From the NCBI RefSeq assembly GCF_000740675.1, contig NZ_JPXI01000026.1, positions 1-64,000 on the forward strand: a stretch of DNA of 64,000 bases. The letters are read 5' to 3'. A model generated the notes under the pieces. It did not search any database. It was not told the DNA's origin and saw nothing but the letters and a program-made list of their open reading frames with translations. The translations under genes were made by a program, and so were the position numbers. Positions 1 through 8,235 of this stretch are shown one piece after another (position 1 is the first letter of the stretch; every line of letters begins with the position of its first letter). Source of the stretch: Massilia sp. BSC265. Lineage in GTDB: Bacteria; Pseudomonadota; Gammaproteobacteria; Burkholderiales; Burkholderiaceae_D.

Positions 1-276
1 GCGTGAACGCCAGCTCGTGCAGAGCATGTCACGCAAGGGCAACTGCCTCGACAACGCGGCCATGGAGAGTTTCTTCGCAGTCCTCAAGTCCGAGTTCTTC
101 TACCTGAACAAGTTTTCCACCGTCGATGAGTTGCGCGATGGCTTGACTGACTACATCCGCTATTACAATCACGACCGCATCAAGCTCAAACTAAAAGGCC
201 TGAGTCCCGTTCAGTACAGGACTCAGGCCTTGGCCGCTTAGCAAACTAACCGTCCAACTTTATGGGGTCAGTTCAC
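1..276 (+). mobile_element. Right end of an IS3-family insertion sequence
   Basis: The transposase fragment is followed by a terminal sequence at 251-276 that reads outward as TGAACTGACCCCATAAAG, a form of terminal inverted repeat common in IS3-family elements. The element therefore ends at about 276 and the chromosome proper starts there. The left end and any target duplication are outside the window. Confidence 0.82.
2..241 (+). CDS. IS3-family transposase (OrfB), C-terminal fragment cut by window edge
   Basis: The frame is open from the window edge to the TAG at 239-241, so only the last 79 or so residues of the DDE transposase are visible. They hold the end of the integrase core: the block [13 protein letters not shown] carries the third catalytic acid (Glu of MESFF), and the YYNHDRI...LSPVQYR tail is typical of IS3-family OrfB proteins that cut and join the element's ends. 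The first two catalytic aspartates and OrfA lie outside the window, so intactness cannot be judged. The stop is followed at once by the element's right end. Confidence 0.93.
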   Translation, partial: RERQLVQSMSRKGNCLDNAAMESFFAVLKSEFFYLNKFSTVDELRDGLTDYIRYYNHDRIKLKLKGLSPVQYRTQALAA

Positions 277-322
277 AACGCGGCGTTTTTATTGCCCGTC
301 CCATCCGGTTGCCGCGGCTGTC

Positions 323-351
323 TGGACGGCAACGGCATATCCCGGTATAAG
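323..351 (+). promoter_or_regulatory. Possible sigma-70 promoter for the amidohydrolase gene
   Basis: TGGACG at 323-328 and TATAAG at 346-351 are separated by 17 bases and lie about 40 bases before the start codon. The -35 match is weak, so this is only a candidate. Confidence 0.3.
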
Positions 352-390
352 CTTGCATCCTGTTAAATCAACAATGCCGGAGGTAGCACC

Positions 391-1707
391 TTGAATCGCC
401 CGAACGTCCTGCGCATCCACCCCCTGGTCTCGCGCATTGTCCTGTTCTGCCTGGCCGCCCTGAGCTGGTCCGCACAGGCCGCCGAGGTCACCATTACCGC
501 CGACCGCCTGCTGGACGTGCGCACCGGCCGCATGGTCCAGAACCCCGAGATCCTGGTGCGCGACGGCCGCATCGTCAGCGTCAAGCCGGCGGCCGGCGCT
601 CCGGCAGCCGCAGCCCCCGGCACGGCCGGTGCCCGCATCGCCCTGCCCGGGATGACGCTGGTGCCCGGCCTGATCGACATGCACGTCCACCTCGATTCCG
701 ACCCCACCTACGGCGGCTACAGCTACCTCGAGTACAACGACCGCTTCTGGTCGGCGCTGGCTGTCGCCCACGCCTCCAAAACCCTGGACGCGGGCTTCAC
801 CACCGTGCGCAACGTCGGTGCCTCCGACTGGAACGACGTCGGCCTGAGCCAGGCCATCGCCGCCGGCAAGGTGCGCGGGCCGCGCATCATTCCCGCCGGG
901 TGGTCCTTCGGCGCGACCGGCGGACACTGCGACAGCACTTACTTCCCGCCATCGATGGAAGAGAAGAACCCGTACAACGCCGACGGCCCCGAGGAAGTGC
1001 GCAAGTCGGTGCGCGCGCTGCGCAAGTACGGCGCCCAGGTCATCAAGGTGTGCGCCACCGGCGGCGTGTTCTCGCGCAATACCGAGCCGGGCCAGCAGCA
1101 GATGAACTACGCCGAGCTGCGCGCTGCGGTGGAAGAGGCCGCCCAGTGGGGCCTGAAGGTGGCCGCCCATGCGCATGGCGCGGCCGGCATCAAGGACGCG
1201 ATCCGCGCCGGCATCACCACGGTCGAGCACGCCAGCTTGATCGACGACGAAGGCATCGCGCTCGCCAAGAAGCATGGCACTTTCCTGTCGATGGACATCT
1301 ACAACGGCGACTACACGGCGCTGGAAGGCAAGAAGAACGGCGTATTGGAGGATAACCTGCGCAAGGACCGCGAAGTGACCGAGATCCAGCGCCAGAATTT
1401 CAGGAAGGCCCACGCGGCCGGCGTAAAGATGGTCTACGGCACCGACGCCGGCGTCCATCCGCATGGCGGCAACGGCAGGCAGTTCGCGGTCATGGTCAAG
1501 TACGGCATGACGCCGCTGCAGGCGATCCAGGCCGCTACCATCAATTCGGCCGAAGCACTGGGCAGGGCGGACGTCGGCATCGTCGAGCCGGGCCGCTACG
1601 CCGACATGGTGGCGGTGCAGGGTGATCCACTGGAGAACGTGCAGCTGCTGGAAGCCCCGGCCGTGGTGATCCAGGGCGGCACCGTGGTCAAGCGCAACGC
1701 TCCCTGA
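391..1707 (+). CDS. Secreted metal-dependent amidohydrolase (imidazolonepropionase/prolidase-like)
   Basis: A 438-residue amidohydrolase-superfamily enzyme with an N-terminal signal peptide ending near AQAAEV (about residue 31), so it probably works in the periplasm. Metal-site motifs are present in order: DMHVHLD (HxH of strand 1), QVIKVCATGG (Lys that is usually carbamylated), AAHAHG, VEHAS, and GTDAGVHPHG (last Asp). This subgroup hydrolyses dipeptides or cyclic amides; the substrate cannot be read from the sequence. The TTG start is chosen because GGAGG lies at 379-383, seven bases upstream, and it gives the full signal peptide. A hairpin-T terminator follows, so it is likely transcribed alone. 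Confidence 0.88.
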   Translation: MNRPNVLRIHPLVSRIVLFCLAALSWSAQAAEVTITADRLLDVRTGRMVQNPEILVRDGRIVSVKPAAGAPAAAAPGTAGARIALPGMTLVPGLIDMHVHLDSDPTYGGYSYLEYNDRFWSALAVAHASKTLDAGFTTVRNVGASDWNDVGLSQAIAAGKVRGPRIIPAGWSFGATGGHCDSTYFPPSMEEKNPYNADGPEEVRKSVRALRKYGAQVIKVCATGGVFSRNTEPGQQQMNYAELRAAVEEAAQWGLKVAAHAHGAAGIKDAIRAGITTVEHASLIDDEGIALAKKHGTFLSMDIYNGDYTALEGKKNGVLEDNLRKDREVTEIQRQNFRKAHAAGVKMVYGTDAGVHPHGGNGRQFAVMVKYGMTPLQAIQAATINSAEALGRADVGIVEPGRYADMVAVQGDPLENVQLLEAPAVVIQGGTVVKRNAP

Positions 1708-1761
1708 GCAGGAAAGCCGGCAGGACCGGCGTCATCCAAAGCGGACCCATGCGTCCGCTGC

Positions 1762-1785
1762 AGGCCGCCATCGCGCGGCCTTTTT
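1762..1785 (+). terminator. Rho-independent terminator after the amidohydrolase
   Basis: AGGCCGC (1762-1768) pairs with GCGGCCT (1775-1781) and is followed by a T run to 1785. A second small hairpin, GCGGAC...GTCCGC, sits just upstream at 1741-1758. Confidence 0.8.
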
Positions 1786-1893
1786 CACGTCCATTCACTT
1801 GCTCGAGCTTGTCTGGCGCCTGCCTGTCCAGGTGCCGTCGCTGCGCTCTCGGCGTGCAGTCGATCGACCGCCAGACCCTGAAGAACAACGGTA

Positions 1894-2439
1894 CTGGGCA
1901 AGGACAGGCTGGAAGCCTTCAGCGACGGCGTGATCCCGATCATCATCACGATCATGGTGCTGGAACTGGAGCCGCCGCACGGCACGGCCGTAGCAAGCCT
2001 GGCGGAGGTGCTGCCGGGCTGGTTGCGCTATGCGCTCAGCTTCGTCTACGTGGGCATCTACTGGGTCAACCACCATGCGCTGCTTGACCGCGTGGCCAAG
2101 GTCGACAGCGCCGTCCTGTGGGCCAACCTGCACCTGCTGTTCTGGATGTCGCTGATTCCCTGGGTGACCGCCTGGGCCGGCGAGAACCCGATGGCGCCCG
2201 TGCCGGTGGCACTGTATGGCGTCGTGTTGCTGCTGTGCTCGGTCTCGTTCATGCTGCTGTCGTGGCGGCTGGACGTGGAAGCGGAGACGGGCCGCGTGCA
2301 CTCCTGGGGCAGCCGCAAGAACCGGATGTCGATCGCGCTGTACGCGCTGGCGATCGTGTTGTCGCTCTGGTATGCGCCGCTCGGTGCGGTGATCCATGTG
2401 CTGCTGGCGATACTGTGGCTGGCGCCTGAAACGCGTTAA
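1894..2439 (+). CDS. TMEM175/DUF1211-family membrane protein, possible CTG start
   Basis: A bacterial TMEM175-type protein, a family of potassium-channel-like membrane proteins. The signature RLEAFSDGVIPIIITIMV opens the first membrane helix, followed by a conserved WVNHH segment in helix 2 and about six hydrophobic helices in all; 181 residues is close to the usual length. The conserved RxxxFSDGV motif starts upstream of the first ATG/GTG/TTG in frame (GTG at 1930), and an in-frame stop lies at 1879-1881. The only start that keeps the motif in the usual MGK-RLEAFSDG context is CTG at 1894. Either this gene uses CTG or its ATG has been lost. No convincing ribosome site is seen. Channel function is inferred from the family only. 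Confidence 0.75.
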   Translation: MGKDRLEAFSDGVIPIIITIMVLELEPPHGTAVASLAEVLPGWLRYALSFVYVGIYWVNHHALLDRVAKVDSAVLWANLHLLFWMSLIPWVTAWAGENPMAPVPVALYGVVLLLCSVSFMLLSWRLDVEAETGRVHSWGSRKNRMSIALYALAIVLSLWYAPLGAVIHVLLAILWLAPETR

Positions 2440-2534
2440 TGCGCCGATTTGGCGGGTAATGACGGGCCTGTTCCTGCTGACCTGGCGGGCAATTTCAGGC
2501 AAGATTGCGGCAAATCCGTCAATCTATCTTCTGC

Positions 2535-4256
2535 ATGTTTGCCCGACTCGACTCCAGCCTCAAGCTCTTCGGCGCCTTGATCGTCATCATCGTCGCTTGC
2601 CTTGCGACCTTGCCCTACATGAGCAGCCACCAGGCCAATCTCACCCTGGACGCGCTCAAGGAAGGCGCTGCCAAGGAGCGTGCCTACAATACGGTGCTGA
2701 GTCTCCTCAAGGATGCCGAAACCGGCCAGCGCGGCTACCTGATCGGCAGCGACGAAGCTTTCCTGGCACCTTATAACGCGGGCGTTGCGGGGCTACCCGC
2801 CGCCATCGACGACCTCGAACGCCATGCCACGTCGGCACAGGAACAGGCGCTGGTGGCGCGCATTGCCGAGCTGAGCCGTGCCAAGGTACGGGAGATGGAC
2901 CGCGCCATCCAGGTGAAGAAGCGAGGCGACAACCAGGCGGCGCTCGACATCGTGGCAAGCCAGCGCGGCAGGCAGTTGATGGACCAGCTGCGCGAGCTGC
3001 TGGGTCGCCAGTTGCGCGTGCTGGCCGAGCATCGCAATGTGCTGCGCGAGGACATCACGATCGCCCTGCGCTACAACACGGCGCTCGGCATTGGCGCCAG
3101 CCTGGCCAGCTTTGTGCTGATCTGCTGCGCCGTCTTCGTTGTCACCAGGAGCTTGAATGAGCGGGCGGAAGCGGCCCGGCAATCCCAGGAGCTCGCCGAC
3201 AGCAATGCGCGGCTGGCGCAGTTGGCGGCAACCCGGGCCGAGCGGCTGTCGATCACGGCCGACATGCTGCAGGCGCTGGACAGCGTCAAGACGCCGGCCG
3301 AACTGGCGCGCGTCCTTCCGGTGTTCCTGCGCAAGCTGATGCCTGCCACGTCCGGTGCGGTCTACATTTATCGCAACTCGCGCGACCTGCTGGAACTCAA
3401 GGCCTCATGGGGGACGGTGGGCGAGGTGCCCGACATGGTGTCGCCTGAGGACTGCTGGGGCCTGCGGCTCGGCAAGATGCATGTCGCCAGCCCGGAGCAC
3501 AGCCTGTGCTGCGATCATGGCGGCGCCTGGCTGGCCGCCCACGACTCGCAAACCTGCGTTCCCATGATTTCCCAGGGAGACGTCATTGGCGTGCTGGTCA
3601 TCGCGGCGGACAAGCACGACGGCAGCCTGCTCGAAAGCGCGCTGGTCACGACCCTTGCTGAACAGCTCAGCCTGGCGATCAGCAACGTCACGCTCAGGGA
3701 AACCCTGCGCCATCAATCGACCATCGATCCGTTGACGGGCCTGTACAACCGGCGCTTCTTCGACGAATCGCTCAAGCGCGAACTGGCGCGTGCACAGCGC
3801 AGCCGGAGCGCCTGTTCGGTCATCATGGTGGACCTGGACCACTTCAAGCGGATCAACGACACCTATGGACACGATGGCGGCGACCTGGTGCTGAAAGCCG
3901 CCGCGCGGACGATGGTCGACCGGGTGCGTGCGAGCGATGTCGTGTGCCGCTATGGCGGCGAAGAGCTGGTCCTGATGCTGCCGGATTGCAGCGCCGAGGA
4001 AGCGGCGAAGTGCGCCGAGTCGATCCGCGTTTCCCTGACCGAGCTCCTGATCCAGCACCAGGGCCAGGTCATCGCGGGCATCTCGGCTTCCTTCGGCATC
4101 GCCCAATGGCCGGGCAAGGCGAACGGAGACCAGGAATTGCTGCAGGCAGCCGACCGTGCGCTGTATGCGGCCAAGAAGGGTGGGCGCAACCGTGTTGTGT
4201 TGGCAGAGCGCGAACCCGAGGGATTGCCCGCATCCGCCGCCCCGGCAGCGGCATGA
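2535..4256 (+). CDS. Membrane diguanylate cyclase with CHASE3, GAF and GGDEF domains
   Basis: 573 residues. A first membrane helix (about 9-31) and a second (about 180-202) bracket a periplasmic CHASE3 sensor with the typical DAETGQRGYLI motif. A GAF-like domain (about 235-395) is followed by a GGDEF domain (about 405-560). The active site reads RYGGEEL, a functional variant of GGDEF, and DHFKRINDTYGHDGGD gives the metal/substrate residues. RASD lies five residues before GGEEL, matching the RxxD inhibitory site for product feedback. Predicted role: makes cyclic di-GMP in response to a periplasmic or small-molecule signal. ATG 2535 is preferred over TTG 2505, since it leaves a normal short N-terminus before the membrane helix. 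Confidence 0.9.
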   Translation: MFARLDSSLKLFGALIVIIVACLATLPYMSSHQANLTLDALKEGAAKERAYNTVLSLLKDAETGQRGYLIGSDEAFLAPYNAGVAGLPAAIDDLERHATSAQEQALVARIAELSRAKVREMDRAIQVKKRGDNQAALDIVASQRGRQLMDQLRELLGRQLRVLAEHRNVLREDITIALRYNTALGIGASLASFVLICCAVFVVTRSLNERAEAARQSQELADSNARLAQLAATRAERLSITADMLQALDSVKTPAELARVLPVFLRKLMPATSGAVYIYRNSRDLLELKASWGTVGEVPDMVSPEDCWGLRLGKMHVASPEHSLCCDHGGAWLAAHDSQTCVPMISQGDVIGVLVIAADKHDGSLLESALVTTLAEQLSLAISNVTLRETLRHQSTIDPLTGLYNRRFFDESLKRELARAQRSRSACSVIMVDLDHFKRINDTYGHDGGDLVLKAAARTMVDRVRASDVVCRYGGEELVLMLPDCSAEEAAKCAESIRVSLTELLIQHQGQVIAGISASFGIAQWPGKANGDQELLQAADRALYAAKKGGRNRVVLAEREPEGLPASAAPAAA

Positions 4257-4274
4257 GACAGGCGCAGGCGAGGC

Positions 4275-4910
4275 TCAGCGCGGATAGGTGAAGCCGGTAC
4301 GGATATCCATCGGCAGCAGCTGGCCGCCTTCGCGCACCATGGAGCGCTGGGGCGGTTCCTCACCCGCCAGCACGCGCCGCGTGATGGGCAGTCCTTCGGC
4401 CTTGCGCACCAGTTCGTCGCTGCGCTCGTACACGTTGGGGCAAGCCGTGGCTTTGATGAGCGCCTGCACGACCGGCACTTTCCACAGGTCGACCCCGGCG
4501 GCATTGAACTGGCAGACCAGATAACCGATGGCACCGCCATAGCTGTGCACCAGCAGGCCCGGCAAGCCGTCCTTCTCGCCGTCGACCAGCTGGACCAGTG
4601 CCTGCGGATCGGCGCCCTGCAGCGCACGGGCGCGCAGCAGCACGGCGGCCTGGACGCGCCGTTTGATCATGGCGTGGTCGACCGGCTCGTCCTCGCGCAA
4701 GGTCCAGACCCGGGCGGCGATCTGCGACTTGGCGTTGTAGGCCGCGCGCGCCAGGAACTGGCGCGAGGAGGACTGCACGATGGCCGTGGCGCCCGCTTTG
4801 TTGCGCTCCGCGGGCTTGCCCTCGACCCTATCGATGGCCGAGAGATAAATCCAGGGGTCTCCGGCAAGGATGGATTTTTCCTTGCCCTGCTTGATGGTAA
4901 TGGTGAGCAT
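4275..4910 (-). pseudogene. RlmI-type 23S rRNA methyltransferase, truncated before the catalytic domain
   Basis: 211 residues that match the first half of RlmI/YccW-like class I rRNA cytosine methyltransferases: an N-terminal PUA-like RNA-binding domain (TIKQGKEKSILAGDPWIYLSA) and the central domain up to VREGGQLLPMDIRTGFTYPR. Family members are near 390-400 residues; at this point they read roughly DVRTGHKTGFYLDQR and continue into the AdoMet-binding Rossmann domain. Here the frame ends directly after a degenerate copy of that motif, so the whole methyltransferase fold is missing. It may be a decayed gene, or a remnant that still binds RNA. It is convergent with the upstream cyclase gene (18-base gap), and no terminator is seen. 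Confidence 0.75.
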
Positions 4911-4967
4911 GCGCGGCTTTCGTTTTCAGGATGCGCATCATACAGCAGCATACCGCGCCCACCGCCG

Positions 4968-5702
4968 TCATCCGCGCCGCAACGCGGTAAATGCCGCAAA
5001 CTCCCAGGATCTGAAGCCCACCAGCAGCGTATAGCCATCGCGCTCCTGCGGCGCCAGCCGCCGGTCGTTGCGGTGCAGGCGCGCCAGTTCTCCCGCCAGC
5101 TGCTCGATCTTCTGCGCCAGCTCCTGCGCGCTGGCGCTCGACAGCCGCGCTGGCAGGCACATCAGCGCCTCGCCGGGACGGTCGAACCTGCCTGCAAAAT
5201 AGTCTTCCACCACATGCTCGCGGAAGAAGCGCTGCACCGGGCCGTCCGGCAGCCAGCGGAAGGCGTTCGAAACGCGCAGGCTGTAGCGGTTCAGCGGTTT
5301 CAGCTCGATCAGGCCGAGCCGGTCGAGCTCGGCCAGCAGGGTGATGCATTCCGGCTCCGTCAGGCGGTAGGTCTCGGTCACCTGTCCCAGCGACCAGTGT
5401 CCGAGGCAGCAGATTGCCATCAGGAGCAGGCGCGGATTGGCGACCAGCGAGGTTTCCTGCGGCAGGGTGAGGAAGTCGGCCTGGGGGCGAGAGTCGGCGG
5501 CGCGGCGCAGCACGTCTTCCAGCGCGATGCCGGTCACCTGGCAGATCTGGGCGAGGCGCGACAGCGCCATGTCCTTCTGCCCGAACATGCGCTTGACGCT
5601 GGATTCGCTCACGCCGATGCGTCCGGCCAGGTCTTTATAGGTGATGCTGGCGGTGCGCAGTTCGGCGCGCAGGACGTCGAGGACCAATTCCGGTGAACTC
5701 AT
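4968..5702 (-). CDS. XRE-family transcriptional regulator
   Basis: 244 residues. The first 65 hold a Cro/C1-type helix-turn-helix (YKDLAGRIGVSESSVKRMF). The rest is a larger domain with a second possible winged-helix segment (about 105-140, LGHWSLGQVTETYRLTEPE) and a helical tail; this architecture recurs in proteobacterial XRE regulators of unknown ligand. Its targets cannot be named: upstream is a repeat-filled gap and downstream, on the same strand, is the truncated rRNA methyltransferase gene 57 bases away. Confidence 0.82.
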   Translation of the reverse strand: MSSPELVLDVLRAELRTASITYKDLAGRIGVSESSVKRMFGQKDMALSRLAQICQVTGIALEDVLRRAADSRPQADFLTLPQETSLVANPRLLLMAICCLGHWSLGQVTETYRLTEPECITLLAELDRLGLIELKPLNRYSLRVSNAFRWLPDGPVQRFFREHVVEDYFAGRFDRPGEALMCLPARLSSASAQELAQKIEQLAGELARLHRNDRRLAPQERDGYTLLVGFRSWEFAAFTALRRG

Positions 5703-5770
5703 GGTGTTCCTGTGGTCGATATGTCATGTCGACTGAATGTACCTGTGAATGCTGAGTTGAGCAATATATA

Positions 5771-5937
5771 GGGTGGTGCGGCTCCACCCGGTCATGTGAG
5801 CAGCCTGAACGATGGCGCCGCCCACGCGTTCAACAACAGGATGAATGGACGCACGGTAGTTCAACCAGTGTTTGAACGCGTGGGCGGCATCCGCGGCAGC
5901 CATATGCATATTGCAAGGTGGCGCCGCGCCACCTTGC
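5771..5937. repeat. Composite of three palindromes (REP/BIME-like)
   Basis: Three inverted repeats follow one another. GGGTGG/CCACCC lies at 5771-5776 and 5784-5789. A perfect 17-bp repeat has arms at 5817-5833 and 5872-5888 (right arm TTGAACGCGTGGGCGGC). A compact 25-base palindrome lies at 5913-5937 (GCAAGGTGGCGC, one-base centre, GCGCCACCTTGC). The GCGTGGGCGG core recurs in other gaps of the window. Confidence 0.8.
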
Positions 5938-5965
5938 GAGAGCGGCATGCCGAGGAAGCGGGCGC

Positions 5966-5996
5966 AAAAAAGGCGGGCACGCTTGCGCGGCCCGCC
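5966..5996 (-). terminator. Terminator after the small basic-protein gene (end of hslVU operon)
   Basis: On the minus strand GGCGGGC (5996-5990) pairs with GCCCGCC (5978-5972) and is followed by six Ts (5971-5966). Confidence 0.85.
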
Positions 5997-6025
5997 AAGG
6001 GGAAAGAGCCTGGAAAAGGACCGGC

Positions 6026-6229
6026 TTACTCGTCTTCGTCCGCGACCAGCTTGGCCTTCTTCAGCATGCGCTTGGCCTCCTGCCGCTCGCTCGAGAGCGG
6101 TTTGGCATGTGGCCCGGCGGACCTGGCTTTGGCCAGCGCCGCGGTCGGGTTGCGCGGCTTGCCGAAGTTCTGGGACGGCTCCACCCGCAGCCGCATCTTC
6201 TGCCGCGTTGCCAGTGCTTTATTCGCCAT
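6026..6229 (-). CDS. Small basic hypothetical protein downstream of hslU
   Basis: 67 residues, rich in Lys/Arg/Ala with a short acidic tail (VADEDE). I do not recognise a domain. The ATG at 6229 is chosen because a strong GAGGAGG ribosome site sits just before it in the gap after hslU; upstream in-frame sequence would have to read into hslU. It lies 22 bases after hslU on the same strand and is followed by a terminator, so it is probably the last gene of the hslV-hslU transcript. The charge pattern suggests nucleic-acid or ribosome binding, but that is inference. Confidence 0.7.
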   Translation of the reverse strand: MANKALATRQKMRLRVEPSQNFGKPRNPTAALAKARSAGPHAKPLSSERQEAKRMLKKAKLVADEDE

Positions 6230-6251
6230 CACCAAATCCTCCTCTTCAACA

Positions 6252-7607
6252 TTACAGCACGTACCTCGACAGGTCTTCGTTGACCGACAGCGCATCTAAC
6301 CGTGCGTTGACATAAGCCGCATCGATGGTGACCGTCTGGTCCTTTTCAAAGCCGGCCGTGAACGAGATTTCCTCGAGCAGCTTTTCCATCACCGTGTACA
6401 GCCGGCGCGCGCCGATGTTCTCGGTGCGCTCGTTGACCGAGAACGCGATCTCGGCCAGGCGGTGGATGCCCTCAATCGTGAAGTCGACCTTCACGCCTTC
6501 GGTCGCCAGGAGCGCTTCGTACTGCTTGGTCAGGCTGGCGTCGGTCGAGGTCAGGATGCTCTTGAAGTCTTCGATCGACAGCGATTCCAGTTCGACGCGG
6601 ATCGGGAAGCGGCCCTGCAGCTCCGGGATCAGGTCCGACGGCTTCGACAGGTGGAAGGCGCCCGAAGCAATGAACAGGATGTGGTCGGTCTTGATCATGC
6701 CGTACTTGGTATTCACCGTGGTGCCCTCGACCAGCGGCAGCAGGTCGCGCTGCACGCCGGCGCGCGAGACGTCGGCGCCGCCATGCTCGGAGCGGGTGGC
6801 GATCTTGTCGATCTCGTCCAGGAACACGATGCCGTTCTGCTCGACGTTGGCGATCGCCTTCTGCTTCAGCTCGTCCTCGTTGACGAGCTTGGCGGCCTCC
6901 TCGTCGACCAGGAGCTTCATCGCATCCTTGATCTTCATCTTGCGCGGCTTCTTGCGCGCGTTGCCGACGCCGGCGAACATCGACTTGATCTGCTCGGTCA
7001 TTTCTTCCATGCCAGGCGGCGCCATGATTTCCATTTGCGGCATGGCGTCGGCCACGTCGATCTCGATCTCGCGGTCGTCCAGCGCGCCTTCGCGCAGGCG
7101 CTTGCGGAAGGTCTGGCGGGTGGCGTCGCCTTCCTTGCCGTCGCTGCCATTGCTGACGTTGAAGCCGAAGTCGCGTGCCGGCGGCACCAGGATGTCGATG
7201 ACGCGGTCTTCGGCCGCATCCTCGGCGCGCTGGCGCACCTTCTTCTGCTCGCTGGCGCGGGTCTGCTTGACGCCGATGTCGATCAGGTCGCGGATGATGG
7301 TGTCGACGTCGCGGCCGACATAGCCGACTTCGGTGAACTTGGTCGCTTCGATCTTGATGAAGGGCGCATCGGCCAGCTTGGCCAGGCGGCGCGCGATCTC
7401 GGTCTTGCCGACGCCGGTCGGGCCGATCATCAGGATGTTCTTGGGGGTGATCTCGTGCCGCAGCGGCTCGGCGACCTGCTGGCGGCGCCAGCGGTTACGC
7501 AGCGCGATCGCGACTGCGCGCTTGGCCTTGCCCTGGCCGACCACGTGCTTGTCCAGTTCCGAGACGATCTCGGGAGGGGTCATGTTCATGATGGGGGACT
7601 GGTTCAT
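6252..7607 (-). CDS. hslU: ATP-dependent protease ATPase subunit HslU
   Basis: 451 residues, close to E. coli HslU (443). The AAA+ ATPase hexamer unfolds substrates and threads them into HslV. Walker A is GPTGVGKTE, Walker B is GIVFLDEID, and the conserved C-terminal tail SRYVL, which inserts into HslV to activate it, is intact. The GYVGRD pore motif is present ([11 protein letters not shown]). The start [15 protein letters not shown] is chosen because its ATG overlaps the hslV stop as ATGA, a common sign of translational coupling. A second ATG in the same frame (MNMTPPE) is an alternative. Confidence 0.97.
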   Translation of the reverse strand: MNQSPIMNMTPPEIVSELDKHVVGQGKAKRAVAIALRNRWRRQQVAEPLRHEITPKNILMIGPTGVGKTEIARRLAKLADAPFIKIEATKFTEVGYVGRDVDTIIRDLIDIGVKQTRASEQKKVRQRAEDAAEDRVIDILVPPARDFGFNVSNGSDGKEGDATRQTFRKRLREGALDDREIEIDVADAMPQMEIMAPPGMEEMTEQIKSMFAGVGNARKKPRKMKIKDAMKLLVDEEAAKLVNEDELKQKAIANVEQNGIVFLDEIDKIATRSEHGGADVSRAGVQRDLLPLVEGTTVNTKYGMIKTDHILFIASGAFHLSKPSDLIPELQGRFPIRVELESLSIEDFKSILTSTDASLTKQYEALLATEGVKVDFTIEGIHRLAEIAFSVNERTENIGARRLYTVMEKLLEEISFTAGFEKDQTVTIDAAYVNARLDALSVNEDLSRYVL

Positions 7608-8140
7608 TCCAGGGTCTCGATGATGTGGTTCAGATTGGTGTAGATGCACAGCTCGCCCGCGATGGTGAGCGATTTCTTGACGACGTCCAGAGGCGACATG
7701 TCCGTGTTCTCGTACAGGGCCTTGGCCGCCGAGTGGGCATACACGCCGCCCGAGCCGATGGCGCCCAGGCCGTCCTCCGGTTCGAGCACGTCGCCGTTAC
7801 CGGTAATGATCAGGGTCGACTCCCGGTCGGCGACCAGCAGCATGGCTTCCAGCTTGCTCAGCATGCGGTCGGTGCGCCAGTCCTTGGCCAGTTCGACCGA
7901 GGCGCGCAGCAGGTTGCCCTGGTGTTTTTCCAGCTTGGCTTCGAAGCGGTCGAGGAGGGTAAAGGCGTCGGCGGTGGCGCCGGCGAAACCGCACAGGACC
8001 TTGCCCTGGTACAGCTTGCGCACCTTGCGCGCCGAGCCCTTCATGACGACGTTGCCCAGCGTGACCTGTCCATCGCCGCCCAGCGCGACCTGGCTGCCGC
8101 GCCGCACACTGACGATGGTGGTGCCGTGAAATTGTTCCAT
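7604..8140 (-). CDS. hslV: ATP-dependent protease subunit HslV
   Basis: 178 residues. Proteasome-beta-like threonine peptidase. The short propeptide MEQFHG precedes Thr7 of TTIVSVRR, the N-terminal nucleophile after processing. GDGQVTLGN and the GSGG loop ([13 protein letters not shown]) are conserved. It forms the double hexameric core that HslU caps. It is the first gene of the hslV-hslU pair; as a heat-shock operon a sigma-32 promoter would be expected in the 95-base gap upstream, but no clear one was identified. Confidence 0.97.
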   Translation of the reverse strand: MEQFHGTTIVSVRRGSQVALGGDGQVTLGNVVMKGSARKVRKLYQGKVLCGFAGATADAFTLLDRFEAKLEKHQGNLLRASVELAKDWRTDRMLSKLEAMLLVADRESTLIITGNGDVLEPEDGLGAIGSGGVYAHSAAKALYENTDMSPLDVVKKSLTIAGELCIYTNLNHIIETLE

Positions 8141-8235
8141 TTTTAGCCTCGTGGTTGTCTAGCCCCCCGCAGATGGGGTGGCTGCATTAAATTGCAAGAC
8201 GAGCGCGGCTAAAAACTGTCGCGCAGGAAATCAGC

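Larger units (their letters stand above)
5703..6025. other. Gene-free gap of 323 bases filled with palindromic repeats and one terminator
   Basis: No credible coding sequence. The two short frames that cross it, one on each strand, read through inverted repeats and have no ribosome site or family match. It contains the composite palindrome at 5771-5937 and the terminator at 5966-5996. Confidence 0.75.

Noticed and set aside
5724-6299. Overlapping short frames on both strands in the gap before the hslVU operon end
   Set aside because: They read through the palindromic repeats, have no ribosome site and their translations mirror the repeats.
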